From: Bosea sp. BIWAKO-01
GTDB lineage: Bacteria > Pseudomonadota > Alphaproteobacteria > Rhizobiales > Beijerinckiaceae
Length of the DNA: 64,000 nt
NCBI RefSeq assembly: GCF_001748145.1
Contig: NZ_BCQA01000001.1
Location: 620,001-684,000, forward strand
Reading direction: 5' to 3'
Below are positions 49,516 through 58,515 of the stretch, piece by piece. The translations under genes were made by a program, and so were the position numbers. The notes beneath the pieces were generated by a model. That model had not been told where the DNA came from. It worked only from the letters and a program-made list of their open reading frames with translations, and ran no database searches. Position 1 is the first letter of the stretch, and every line of letters begins with the position of its first letter.

Positions 49516-50634
49516 ATGCGCATCATTAGGGTGCTGCTGCGGCTCGCGGCTTTCATGCTTCCGATCCTGGCCGCTGCAGCGGCCAGCGCGCAGGAGCCCC
49601 TGCGCGAGGAGAACACATTCCTCCGGATCAAGCTCGACGGGCGTGACGTCAGGCTCGAGGCGCTGATCGTCAGGCCGGAGCGTGCGCAGGGCCGCCTTCC
49701 GCTGGCGCTGATCACCCATGGCAAATCCTCGAGCAGTGTCAGCATGGGGGATTTGCGGGCGGCGTCCTACGCTACCGTCGCCCGTGATTTTGCCCGGCGT
49801 GGCTGGCTCGCAGCGGTGGTCATGCGCCGTGGTTTCGGCCAGTCGGATGGGCCCTTCCCGGCCTCGACCACCTGCGCCGATCTCGATTTCACCAGCCGGT
49901 TCGAGGCGGATGCCGGCGAACTCGAGGCCGCCCTGCGGACGCTGCAGCAGCGCGACGATGTCGACCCGACGCGCGCCATTGCAGTTGGAGAATCGGCGGG
50001 AGGCGCAGCGGTTCTGGCACTCGCCCAGCATAAACCAGCCGGCTTGCGTGGCATCGTCAATGTCGCAGGCGGCCTGAATATCGACAACTGCATCGACAAG
50101 GCGCGCGATGCGCTGGTCGGCATCGTCAAGGGTTGGCAAGTGCCCGGTGCGCCGCCACAACTTTGGATTTACGCAAAGAACGACGAGCTCTTTCCGCCCG
50201 CGCTCGTCGACCGGATGCGCGGCGCTGCACGCGACGCCGGTGGCGATATCCGCTTCGTCGAGCTGCCCGAAATCAGGCCCAACGGCCACTTGATCTTTCG
50301 TCACGGGCAGGCCCGCTTCTTCTGGCTCCGCGAGGTGGACGCCTCGTTGCGCGCCTGGAAGCTGCCGACCTGGTCGCCCGCGCAAGCAAAGGACCTGTTC
50401 GCCAAGCTAGGCCTGACGGCGCGCGCCGCCGCATTCGAGCAGTATTTTGCTGCACCCGGCGAGAAGGCAATGGCGCTCAGCCGGTCACGCAAGCATTTCC
50501 GCTACACCTTCGGCTCCCAGACGCTCGACCGCGCCAGGGAAGCGACGCTGAACGATTGTGCCAAGGCCGCTGGCGATTGCGTGATCGCCTTCGAGAACGA
50601 CACGTTCATGCTGCCCTCCGGCGGTGCCCCGTAA
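49516..50634 (+). CDS. Secreted alpha/beta hydrolase (dienelactone-hydrolase-like)
   Basis: Exported hydrolase of 372 residues: signal peptide to AAAASAQ-EP, oxyanion-region ITHGKSSSSVS, nucleophile GESAGG (Ser160), Asp in YAKNDELFPP and a His in RPNGHLIF. The C-terminal 80 residues are unusual: an Ala/Gln-rich helix and a lysine/arginine stretch (RKHFRYTFG), ending with two Cys (DCAKAAGDC) that may form a disulfide. The start ATG 49516 opens the signal peptide; the frame extends 22 codons up. The fold assignment is firm, the substrate unknown. It precedes, but is not co-transcribed with, the oligopeptide operon. Confidence 0.82.
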   Translation: MRIIRVLLRLAAFMLPILAAAAASAQEPLREENTFLRIKLDGRDVRLEALIVRPERAQGRLPLALITHGKSSSSVSMGDLRAASYATVARDFARRGWLAAVVMRRGFGQSDGPFPASTTCADLDFTSRFEADAGELEAALRTLQQRDDVDPTRAIAVGESAGGAAVLALAQHKPAGLRGIVNVAGGLNIDNCIDKARDALVGIVKGWQVPGAPPQLWIYAKNDELFPPALVDRMRGAARDAGGDIRFVELPEIRPNGHLIFRHGQARFFWLREVDASLRAWKLPTWSPAQAKDLFAKLGLTARAAAFEQYFAAPGEKAMALSRSRKHFRYTFGSQTLDRAREATLNDCAKAAGDCVIAFENDTFMLPSGGAP

Positions 50635-50682
50635 ACGAAACGGGGATCAGGATCTTTTCCTGCCTGCAAGTTTTTTTCCTGC

Positions 50683-50711
50683 TTGACAGCGCGCAAGCAG
50701 CGCGCTCTACT
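50683..50711 (+). promoter_or_regulatory. Sigma-70-like promoter of the oligopeptide operon with palindromic spacer
   Basis: Perfect -35 TTGACA (50683-50688), 17-base spacer, -10 TCTACT (50706-50711). Start of transcription would be near 50718, about 48 bases before the oppA-type ATG. The spacer is itself a perfect dyad, GCGCGC-AAGCA-GCGCGC (50689-50705), well placed for a repressor; direct copies of TTTTCCTGC lie upstream. Confidence 0.65.
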
Positions 50712-50765
50712 CTCCCGGTCATGTCAGGAACAGGCAGGAAGACCTGCCCTCAGGGGAGTTTCGTC

Positions 50766-52367
50766 ATGTTCAGGATCACGCGCCGCGCGGCGCCGCTCGC
50801 CTTTGCCGCGGTTCTGGCGCTCGCCACTACCACGGCTGCGCAGGCCCAGGTCACCTTCCATCGCGGCAACGACTCCGATCCCGAGACGCTCGACGCGCAC
50901 AAGACATCGACCGTGTCGGAAGCCCATCTGCTGCGTGATCTCTCCGAAGGGCTCGTCATCCACCACATCAACGGCACCGTCGTGCCCGGCGTGGCCGAAA
51001 GCTGGACGATCAGCCCGGACGGCAAGACCTATACGTTCAAGCTGCGCCCCAATGCGAAATGGTCGAACGGGGACGCGGTCAAGGCCTCGGATTTCGTCTT
51101 CTCGCTGCGGCGGATGGTCAACCCCGAGACGGGAGCGAAGTACGCCAATATCCTCTACCCGATCCTGAATGCGGAGAAGATCAACAAGAGCGACGGGGGC
51201 GCGAAGCTTGCCGATCTCGGGGTGACGGCCATCGACGACAGGACGCTCGAGATCAAGCTGGAGCGATCGACCCCCTATTTTCTCGAGTTGCTGACGCACC
51301 AGACCGGACTTCCGGTCCATCCGGCCTCCGTCGAGAAATTCGGTAGCGATTTCGTCAAGCCGGAGAACTGGGTTTCGAACGGCGCCTATGTGCTCAAGGA
51401 GTTCGTGCCGAACTCCCATATCAAGCTTGAAAAGAACAAGGCCTTCCACGACGCGGCCAACGTCAAGATCGATACGGTGATCTATTATCCGTCGCCGGAT
51501 CTCGCCGCCGCCGCCCGGCGCTTCCAGGCCGGCGAACTGCATATGACGACCGACATTCCTGCCGACCAGATCAAGCAGCTGCGCGAAAAACTGGGCGATC
51601 AGGTCAAGATCGCGCCCTATCTCGGCACCTATTTCCTCATCATCAACAGCTCGAAGAAGCCCTTCGACGATGTCCGCGTCCGCCAGGCCCTGTCCATGGT
51701 GCTCGACCGTGAGTTCATCGCCGACGAGATCTGGGGCGGCACGATGCTGCCGGCCTATGGCGTCATTCCGCCGAATATCGGAAATTACGGCACGGCCGCC
51801 GAAGCCGACTTCAAGAACGCCTCGCCGCTCGACCGCGAGGAGAAGGCCAAGCAGCTGCTCAAGGATGCGGGCTTCGGACCCGGCACGCCCTTGAAGATAC
51901 AGCTCCGCTACAACACGACCGACAATAACCGACGCACCGTCATCGCCATCGCCGAGCAGTGGAAGGCGCTCGGCGTCGAGACCAGCTTCATCAACACCGA
52001 CGGCAAGACCCATTTCGCCTTTTTGCGTGATGGTGGCGATTTCGACATCGCCCGCTATGGCTGGATCGGCGATTTTTCGGACCCACAGAACTTCCTGTTC
52101 CTATTCCTCAGCGACAACAAGGGGTTCAATTCCGGCAAGTACAACAATCCGACCTTCGATGGCTTGCTTGCCAAGGCAGCCGACGAGATCGACCTGACCA
52201 AGCGCGCCGCGATCCTGCGCGAGGCCGACGCGATCCTCGCTGCCGAGGTGCCGTGGATCCCGGTGATGTTCTATTCGTCGAAGAACCTGGTCTCGCCCAA
52301 GCTCGTCGGCTTCCAGCAAAATCTCCGCGGCGCACTGCCGACACGCTTCATGAGCCTGAAGCCGTAA
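50766..52367 (+). CDS. Oligopeptide ABC transporter periplasmic binding protein (OppA-like), operon 2
   Basis: Exported receptor of 533 residues: signal peptide to AAQA-QV, then the OppA-like DPETLDAHKTSTVSEAHLLRD (split), NAKWSNGDAVKASDFVFSLRR, SNGAYVLKEF and DVRVRQALSMVLDREFIADE. The COG4166-type pattern separates it from the SBP of operon 1. GGGGAG precedes the ATG by about ten bases. The open frame upstream to 50133 lies across the hydrolase gene and is not coding. First gene of OppA-OppB-OppC-OppDF. Confidence 0.92.
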   Translation: MFRITRRAAPLAFAAVLALATTTAAQAQVTFHRGNDSDPETLDAHKTSTVSEAHLLRDLSEGLVIHHINGTVVPGVAESWTISPDGKTYTFKLRPNAKWSNGDAVKASDFVFSLRRMVNPETGAKYANILYPILNAEKINKSDGGAKLADLGVTAIDDRTLEIKLERSTPYFLELLTHQTGLPVHPASVEKFGSDFVKPENWVSNGAYVLKEFVPNSHIKLEKNKAFHDAANVKIDTVIYYPSPDLAAAARRFQAGELHMTTDIPADQIKQLREKLGDQVKIAPYLGTYFLIINSSKKPFDDVRVRQALSMVLDREFIADEIWGGTMLPAYGVIPPNIGNYGTAAEADFKNASPLDREEKAKQLLKDAGFGPGTPLKIQLRYNTTDNNRRTVIAIAEQWKALGVETSFINTDGKTHFAFLRDGGDFDIARYGWIGDFSDPQNFLFLFLSDNKGFNSGKYNNPTFDGLLAKAADEIDLTKRAAILREADAILAAEVPWIPVMFYSSKNLVSPKLVGFQQNLRGALPTRFMSLKP

Positions 52368-52380
52368 GAAACCCGCGCTT

Positions 52381-52405
52381 CGTGACCGGGCCTGGCCCGG
52401 TCACG
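52381..52405. repeat. Perfect 12-1-12 palindrome in the binding-protein/permease gap, operon 2
   Basis: Arms 52381-52392 and 52394-52405 are exact complements around one central base, 13 bases after the oppA-type stop and 28 before the permease ATG. The core CCGGGCC-T-GGCCCGG is like the element at 42986, in the same relative place of operon 1. Likely mRNA-stabilising or attenuating hairpin. Confidence 0.65.
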
Positions 52406-52433
52406 ACACCGCAGACGGCCCGGTTCATTCAGA

Positions 52434-53354
52434 ATGCTCTCCTTCATCCTGCGTCGCCTCGCCATCGCGATCCCGACCCTGTTCGTGATCGTGACGATTT
52501 CCTTCTTCCTGATGCGCGTCGCACCGGGCGGGCCGTTCGACCTCGAACAGCCGCTGGAAGCAAAGGTGATGGAGAACCTGCGCAGGATCTATCAGCTCGA
52601 TCGCCCTCTCTATCAGCAGTATCTGACCTATCTCGCAGCATTGATCAGGGGTGATTTCGGCCCTTCCTTCTACTTCCGCGACTTCTCCATCGCCGAACTC
52701 TTCGCGCAGGGGCTGCCGGTCTCGATGCGGCTGGGAGCATCGGCGCTCGCTCTTGCCCTGCTGATCGGCGGCCCGCTCGGCGTGCTCGCAGCCTTCCGCC
52801 AGAACGCGCATGCCGACCATGCGGTGATGGGTTTTGCCACGGCCGGCATCACCATTCCCAATTTCGTGGTCGCGCCCGTGCTGCAGATCGTCTTCGGGCT
52901 GATGCTGGCCTGGTTGCCGGTCGGCGGCTGGAATGGCGGTGCTGCCCGCAACACCATCCTACCAATCGTGACGCTGGCGCTGCCGCAGATCGCGGTGATC
53001 GCGCGGATGACCCGCGCGGCGATGATCGAGACCCTGCGCGCCAACCATATCCGCACCTTGCGGGCACAAGGGCTTTCCAGCGTGACGGTCGCGCTGCATG
53101 CCCTGCGTGGCGCGGCCTTGCCCGTCGTCTCCTATCTCGGTCCGGCCGCCGCGGCCTTGCTGACGGGCTCGGTCGTGGTCGAGAGCATCTTCGCCGTTCC
53201 CGGCATCGGCCGCTATTTCGTCGAGGGCGCGCTCAACCGCGACTACACCCTGGTGATGGGCACGGTCGTCGTCGTCGCGATCTTCGTGCTGGTCTTCAAT
53301 CTCGTCGTCGATGTCCTCTATGCGCTGCTCGATCCGCGCGTCAGGCTGGAGTGA
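52434..53354 (+). CDS. Oligopeptide ABC transporter permease OppB type, operon 2
   Basis: Permease of 306 residues. FILRRLAIAIPTLFVIVTISFF first segment, membrane core, EAA-type loop IETLRANHIRTLRAQGLSSV (about 196-215) and ALLDPRVRLE end typical of OppB/DppB. The ribosome binding site is weak, so its expression may depend on coupling or on the hairpin region. Followed closely by OppC. Confidence 0.92.
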   Translation: MLSFILRRLAIAIPTLFVIVTISFFLMRVAPGGPFDLEQPLEAKVMENLRRIYQLDRPLYQQYLTYLAALIRGDFGPSFYFRDFSIAELFAQGLPVSMRLGASALALALLIGGPLGVLAAFRQNAHADHAVMGFATAGITIPNFVVAPVLQIVFGLMLAWLPVGGWNGGAARNTILPIVTLALPQIAVIARMTRAAMIETLRANHIRTLRAQGLSSVTVALHALRGAALPVVSYLGPAAAALLTGSVVVESIFAVPGIGRYFVEGALNRDYTLVMGTVVVVAIFVLVFNLVVDVLYALLDPRVRLE

Positions 53355-53358
53355 GCGC

Positions 53359-54480
53359 ATGAGCGAGATCACGCTTGCCCCCCTGCCCGTCACCGGGCGC
53401 TCACTCTGGCAGGATGCGCGCATCCGCCTGATGCGCAACCGTGCGGCGGTCGCGAGCCTGATCGTGCTGGCGCTGATGACGCTGGCCTGCCTGATCGGCC
53501 CGTTGCTGACCGGGCATCCGCATGATCGGGTCTACCAGGACTATGTCCGTGTGCCCGCCAGCATCGAGAGCTATCCCAAGGCCGAGGCGATACCGGCCGC
53601 CGTGCAGCGCATCGCCTCGCGCGTCCGGGCAACGGCGGGCGATGTCGCAATAAGCCAGGACGGCGTGCGCCTGACGCTGACGTCACAGCGCCCGATCGAT
53701 CAGCGGCTTCTCGTCTATTTCGATCGCTCCGATCAGTTCGGAACGCCGAAGATCCTGACCAATGAGGAGGATGGTCGGAGGCTCTCGCTGGAGGTGCCGA
53801 TCAAGCGGCAGCGCTTCTGGTTCGGCACCGATGCCAATGGCCGCGACCTGCTGACCCGTACGCTGATCGCCGGGCGGGTCTCGCTGGCGATAGGGTTGCT
53901 CGCGACGGGTGTCGCGCTCGTGATCGGCGTCAGCTACGGCGCCACGGCGGGCTATCTCGGCGGACGCATCGACATGCTGATGATGCGCATCGTCGACGTG
54001 CTCTATTCGCTGCCCTTCATCTTCTTCGTCATCCTGCTGGTCGTCTTCTTCGGCCGGAATTTCATCCTGATGTTCCTCGCCGTCGGCGCGATCGAATGGC
54101 TCGACATGGCCCGGATCGTCCGCGGACAGACACTCTCGATCAAGCGACAGGAATATGTGCTGGCAGCCGAGGCGCTCGGCGTCACGACCGGCGGCATCCT
54201 GAAGCGCCATGTCATTCCCAACACGCTTGGCCCGGTCATCATCTATGTCACGCTGCTAGTGCCGAAGATCATCCTGCTCGAGAGCTTTCTCTCCTTCCTC
54301 GGCCTTGGCGTGCAGGAGCCGATGACGAGCTGGGGCGTGCTGATCTCGGACGGCGCCCGCTCGATCCAGGGCGCTCCCTGGATGCTGATCTTCCCGGCGA
54401 GCTTCCTGGTGACCACGCTGTTCGCGCTGAACTTCCTCGGCGATGGCCTGCGCGACGCGCTCGATCCCAGGGATCGCTGA
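53359..54480 (+). CDS. Oligopeptide ABC transporter permease OppC type with enlarged periplasmic region, operon 2
   Basis: Permease of 373 residues, longer than usual (about 300). After the first membrane segment (about 31-50) there is a loop of about 115 residues before the family motif FGTDANGRDLLTR (155-167), where DppC-type proteins have about 50; the extra part (about 60-150) reads like a small soluble domain. The rest is a standard OppC core with EAA loop AAEALGVTTGGILKRHVIP. Start ATG 53359, four bases after the OppB stop. Confidence 0.9.
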   Translation: MSEITLAPLPVTGRSLWQDARIRLMRNRAAVASLIVLALMTLACLIGPLLTGHPHDRVYQDYVRVPASIESYPKAEAIPAAVQRIASRVRATAGDVAISQDGVRLTLTSQRPIDQRLLVYFDRSDQFGTPKILTNEEDGRRLSLEVPIKRQRFWFGTDANGRDLLTRTLIAGRVSLAIGLLATGVALVIGVSYGATAGYLGGRIDMLMMRIVDVLYSLPFIFFVILLVVFFGRNFILMFLAVGAIEWLDMARIVRGQTLSIKRQEYVLAAEALGVTTGGILKRHVIPNTLGPVIIYVTLLVPKIILLESFLSFLGLGVQEPMTSWGVLISDGARSIQGAPWMLIFPASFLVTTLFALNFLGDGLRDALDPRDR

Positions 54481-54481
54481 G

Positions 54482-56077
54482 ATGGCGGACGCTCCGATCC
54501 TCGACATCCGCGACCTGCGCGTGCGCTTCCGGACCAATGACGGCCTGCTCGATGCGGTGAACGGCGTCGATATCACTGTCGGTGCCGGCGAATTCGTCGC
54601 CATCGTCGGCGAATCCGGGTCCGGAAAAAGCCAGACCGTGATGGCCGCGATGGGCCTGCTCGCAGGGAATGGCGAGGCGGAAGGCTCTATCCGCTATCGC
54701 GGCACGGAGCTGCTCGGGCTGAAACCCAAGCAACTCAATGCCTATCGCGGCCGGAAGCTCGCGATGATTTTCCAGGAGCCCATGACATCGCTCGATCCGC
54801 TGTTCCGGATCGGCAGCCAGATGGCCGCGCCTCTGCGCAAGCACCAGGGATTGTCACGCAGCGCCGCGCGGGCGCGGGCGCTCGAACTCCTGAAACTCGT
54901 CCAGATTCCCAGGCCGCAGGAGCGGCTCGATGCCTATCCGCACGAGCTCTCGGGCGGCCAGCGCCAACGCGTCATGATCGCCATGGCGCTGGCCAATGAC
55001 CCCGATATCCTGATTGCCGACGAACCTACGACGGCGCTCGACGTCACCATCGAGGCCGAGATCCTGGCGCTGATCGCCGATCTCAGAAAGCGGCTCGGCA
55101 TGGCCGTCATCCTGATCAGCCATGATCTCGGGCTGGTGCGGAAATATGCAGAGCGCGTCTATGTCATGAAGTCCGGCGAGGTGGTGGAGAGCGGAAGCAC
55201 CGAGGCCCTCTTCGCAGCACCGAGCCATCCCTATACCAGGCTGCTGCTCTCGGCAGAGCCCGCAGGCCAAAAGCAACCTGCGCCGAAGGGCGCCCCGATC
55301 CTGCTCGAGGCCCGTGACCTGCGCGTCAGCTACGATCTCGGTCGTGGCTTTCTCAAGCGCAAGAACGCCCTGCTCCACGCCGTCGACGGCGTCGATCTGA
55401 CCCTGCAGCGCGGCCAGACCATCGGCATCGTCGGGGAGTCTGGCTCGGGAAAGTCGACGCTGGGAAAGGCGCTCCTCAGGCTCGTGCCAGCCAGCGGGCA
55501 GATCCGGTTCGAGGACAGGGCGCTGGCGCCGCTCGATCGCGCGCAGATGCGGCCGCTGCGCAAGAGCCTGCAGGTCGTCTTCCAGGACCCGTTCGGCTCG
55601 CTCTCGCCGCGGCTGACCGTAGGCGAAATCGTCAGCGAGGGGCTGGTGGTCCACGCGCCCCATCTGACGCGCGCCGAGCGCGACATGCGCGCGGCGCAGG
55701 CCCTGGAGGAGGTCTCGCTCGATCCGCGCCTGCGCAACCGCTATCCGCACGAATTCTCGGGCGGCCAGCGCCAACGCATCGCGATCGCGCGGGCCATGAT
55801 CCTGCACCCGGCGCTGGTCGTGCTGGACGAGCCGACCTCGGCGCTCGATCGGACCGTGCAGAAGAGCATCGTGGCGTTGCTCAAGGACCTTCAGGCCCGC
55901 CACGACCTCTCCTATCTCTTCATCAGCCACGACCTCGCCGTGGTCCGCGCCATGGCCGACACGATCATGGTGATGAAGGATGGCAGCGTCGTCGAAAGCG
56001 GGCCGACCGAGGCGATTTTCGCCGCGCCGCGCGAAAGCTACACGCAGAGACTGATCGCGGCCGCGTTGAAGGCCTGA
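54482..56077 (+). CDS. Oligopeptide ABC transporter fused ATPase (OppD-OppF fusion, YejF-like), operon 2
   Basis: 531-residue double ATPase: first half Walker [10 protein letters not shown] (about 43-51), [17 protein letters not shown]; second half GESGSGKST (about 325-333), [17 protein letters not shown]. Unlike the separate DppD/DppF of operon 1 it lacks the Cys-containing C-terminal tail after either half. One chain therefore supplies both nucleotide-binding sites. One base after the OppC stop. Last gene of the operon before dat. Confidence 0.93.
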   Translation: MADAPILDIRDLRVRFRTNDGLLDAVNGVDITVGAGEFVAIVGESGSGKSQTVMAAMGLLAGNGEAEGSIRYRGTELLGLKPKQLNAYRGRKLAMIFQEPMTSLDPLFRIGSQMAAPLRKHQGLSRSAARARALELLKLVQIPRPQERLDAYPHELSGGQRQRVMIAMALANDPDILIADEPTTALDVTIEAEILALIADLRKRLGMAVILISHDLGLVRKYAERVYVMKSGEVVESGSTEALFAAPSHPYTRLLLSAEPAGQKQPAPKGAPILLEARDLRVSYDLGRGFLKRKNALLHAVDGVDLTLQRGQTIGIVGESGSGKSTLGKALLRLVPASGQIRFEDRALAPLDRAQMRPLRKSLQVVFQDPFGSLSPRLTVGEIVSEGLVVHAPHLTRAERDMRAAQALEEVSLDPRLRNRYPHEFSGGQRQRIAIARAMILHPALVVLDEPTSALDRTVQKSIVALLKDLQARHDLSYLFISHDLAVVRAMADTIMVMKDGSVVESGPTEAIFAAPRESYTQRLIAAALKA

Positions 56078-56239
56078 GCGGCAGATATCCGGTCCGGCCC
56101 GGTGGCCGCGACGATCCTCGTCCCTTCGGTGCGGCAGTGTTGCGCCCGACGCCGATCTGCAAGCCGGCTTTGGCACTCGCCTCCCGCCCGCGCCTCCGCT
56201 ACCAATGCCGACGTTCCTTCAACCACGAGACCGAAGCCG

Positions 56240-57097
56240 ATGAGCCGTATTGTCTATGTGAATGGTGAGTACCTGCCCGAGGAAGAGGCCAGGATCTCAA
56301 TTTTCGACCGCGGCTTCATCTTCGGCGACGGCATCTACGAGGTCTCGGCCGTGCTCGGCGGCAAGCTGGTCGACTGCGACGCGCATCTCGCCCGGCTGGA
56401 ACGCTCCTGCGGTGAAATCCGGCTCGCCCTGCCCTGGTCACGCGCCGAACTGACCGCCATCCATGAGGAGCTGATCAAGCTCAACAATATCGACGAGGGC
56501 GGCATCTATCTCCAGGTCTCGCGCGGCGCTGCCGACCGTGACTTCGCCTTCCCGAAGGATGTGGCGCCGACCCTGGTGATGTTCTCGCAGGCCCGCAACC
56601 TGAGCGAGGCGCCCGCCGCCAAGACCGGGATCAAGGTCGTCTCCTGCCCGGACCTGCGCTGGGCCCGCCGGGACATCAAGAGCGTCAACCTGCTCGGACC
56701 GGTGCTGGCCAAGCAGTTCGCCGCAGAAAGCGGCGCGCAGGAAGCCTGGCTGGTGGAAGACGGCGTCGTCACCGAAGGTGCGTCTTCGACCGCCTGGATC
56801 GTCAAGGGCAAGACGCTGATCTCGCGGCCGCTCTCGAACAAGGTCCTGCCGGGCATCACCCGCAAGGCTGTGCTGGCTTTCCTCGCCGAAACCGGCTTCA
56901 CCTTCGAGGAGCGCACGTTCACGCTGGATGAGGCGCTCGATGCAGAGGAGGCCTTCATCACCTCGGCCAACAGCTTCGTGATGCCGGTGGTCTCGATCGA
57001 CGGTCACACGATCCATAATGGCGCGCCGGGACCAACCGCGATCCGCCTGCGCGAGATCTATATCGACTTCGCCAGGAAGGGCGGCGTGCTGGGCTGA
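56240..57097 (+). CDS. D-amino acid aminotransferase (class IV)
   Basis: Fold-type IV PLP enzyme of 285 residues that transfers amino groups between D-amino acids and 2-oxo acids (D-alanine/D-glutamate). PLP Lys147 (RRDIKSVNLL), DRGFIFGDGIYEV start motif, EGASSTAWIV with the PLP-anchoring Glu, and LPGITRK all match the DAAT branch. It follows the oligopeptide operon by 163 bases and would make sense if imported peptides contain D-amino acids, for example cell-wall muropeptides. Its 3' end overlaps the convergent guanine deaminase gene by 40 bases. Confidence 0.9.
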   Translation: MSRIVYVNGEYLPEEEARISIFDRGFIFGDGIYEVSAVLGGKLVDCDAHLARLERSCGEIRLALPWSRAELTAIHEELIKLNNIDEGGIYLQVSRGAADRDFAFPKDVAPTLVMFSQARNLSEAPAAKTGIKVVSCPDLRWARRDIKSVNLLGPVLAKQFAAESGAQEAWLVEDGVVTEGASSTAWIVKGKTLISRPLSNKVLPGITRKAVLAFLAETGFTFEERTFTLDEALDAEEAFITSANSFVMPVVSIDGHTIHNGAPGPTAIRLREIYIDFARKGGVLG

Positions 57098-58398
57098 TCG
57101 CCCACGCGCTCCCCCGCGACATAGGTCGCGGCGACATTGCGCTCGTCACCCAGGGTGACGAGCGCGAAGAGTTCCTCGGCCAGATCGCGCGCCGTTTCCA
57201 GCCGATGCGCCATCGCCCGCGTCGCGCCCGGGTCGAGCACCACGACATCCGCCTCACGGCCAGGCTCGAGCGAGCCGATGAGATGATCGAGCCCCAACGC
57301 CACCGCATTGCCGCGCGTGATGGCATGGAGCGCCGCGAAGGCGGAAAGCGATTGGCCCTGCAGCTGCAGCACCTTGTAGGCCTCGGCCATGGTCCGCAGC
57401 ATCGAGTAGCTGGTGCCGCCGCCGATATCGGTCGCGACCGCAACCCGTACGCCTTCCCGCTTCGCCCGGGCCCAGTCGAACAGGCCTGAACCGAGGAAGA
57501 GGTTCGACGTCGGACAGAACACCGCGACGGCTCCGGCCTCGGCAAAGGCACGCCATTCATGCTTGGTCATGTGGATGCAGTGGCCCATCAGGCTCTTGCG
57601 GCCGAGCAGGCCATAATCCCGATAGATGCCGGCATAATCATCGGCATCCGGATAGAGCTGGCAGGCCAACGAGATCTCGGCCTGGTTCTCGTTGATATGG
57701 GTCTGGACGAAGCAGTCCGGATGTTCCGCGGCGAGCCGCCCGGCGGCCGCCAGTTGCTCCGGCGTCGAGGTCACCGCGAAGCGCGGCGTGATCGCATAGA
57801 GCTGGCGTCCCCGGCCGTGCCAGCGCTCGATCAGGGCCTTGCTGTCGGCATAGCTGCTCTCGGCCGTGTCGGTCAGCGCCGCTGGGGCGTTGCGGTCCAT
57901 CATCACCTTGCCGGCGATCATCCGCGTGTTGCGGCGCTCCGATTCGGCAAAGAAGGCTTCGGCCGATTGACGGTGAACGGAGCAGTAGACGGCTGCCGTG
58001 GTGGTGCCGCTCGCCAGCAACTCGTCCAGCAGGAAACGCGTCAGCTTCTCCGGATGTCCCTGCTGCGCCAGCTTCTGCTCCTCGACGAAGGTGTATTTGT
58101 TCAGCCACTCCATCAGTTGCGCACCATAGGAGGCGATCACCTGGGTCTGCGGCATGTGCAGATGCGCGTCGATGAAGCCCGGCATGATCAGGTTCGGCCG
58201 GTGATCGACGATTTCGGCCCCCTCCGGCAGCGTCGGCAGCAGCTCCGATGCGGCGCCGACGGCCTTGATCAATCCGTCGGCGATGACGACCAGGCCATCC
58301 CCGATGAAGCGATGCGCCGCGTCGCCGGACGTCTCGGGATCGCCGACGAACCAGAGCAGGCGGCCACGCAGGGCGCGAAGGCGACGGTCTTCGTTCAC
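57058..58398 (-). CDS. guaD: Guanine deaminase
   Basis: Zinc amidohydrolase of 446 residues that turns guanine into xanthine. Metal site residues: His79 and His81 (PGFIDAHLHMPQ), His in QTHINENQAE, His in GHCIHMT, and Asp in VATDIGGGTS; MEWLNKYTF and CPTSNLFLGSGLFDW are GuaD signatures. Xanthine is the substrate of the divergent xdhABC, so the two units form one purine-degradation cluster. Ends tail-to-tail with dat with an overlap of 40 bases. The 117-base divergent gap has a perfect 21-base dyad. Confidence 0.95.
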   Translation of the reverse strand: MNEDRRLRALRGRLLWFVGDPETSGDAAHRFIGDGLVVIADGLIKAVGAASELLPTLPEGAEIVDHRPNLIMPGFIDAHLHMPQTQVIASYGAQLMEWLNKYTFVEEQKLAQQGHPEKLTRFLLDELLASGTTTAAVYCSVHRQSAEAFFAESERRNTRMIAGKVMMDRNAPAALTDTAESSYADSKALIERWHGRGRQLYAITPRFAVTSTPEQLAAAGRLAAEHPDCFVQTHINENQAEISLACQLYPDADDYAGIYRDYGLLGRKSLMGHCIHMTKHEWRAFAEAGAVAVFCPTSNLFLGSGLFDWARAKREGVRVAVATDIGGGTSYSMLRTMAEAYKVLQLQGQSLSAFAALHAITRGNAVALGLDHLIGSLEPGREADVVVLDPGATRAMAHRLETARDLAEELFALVTLGDERNVAATYVAGERVGDQPSTPPFLAKSI

Positions 58399-58466
58399 GG
58401 GCTCGTGCTCCGGCTCAAAATCACGTCATATCTGCACCAAATCAAAGCTTTCGGCCAAGCGTCGAA

Positions 58467-58487
58467 CATGCCTAATCTGGAGGCATG
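58467..58487. promoter_or_regulatory. Perfect 7-7-7 dyad in the guaD/xdhA divergent region
   Basis: CATGCCT (58467-58473), 7-base spacer, AGGCATG (58481-58487), 28 bases before the likely xdhA start. A purine-responsive regulator is a natural guess for a site between guaD and xdhA, but no regulator gene is in the window. Confidence 0.45.
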
Positions 58488-58515
58488 ATTTGGATCTGTG
58501 AGCGGCCGGGCCGCC

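Noticed and set aside
50133..50765. Long upstream extension of the oligopeptide-binding protein gene
   Set aside because: It runs out of frame over the secreted hydrolase gene; promoter, ribosome binding site and signal peptide place the start at 50766.
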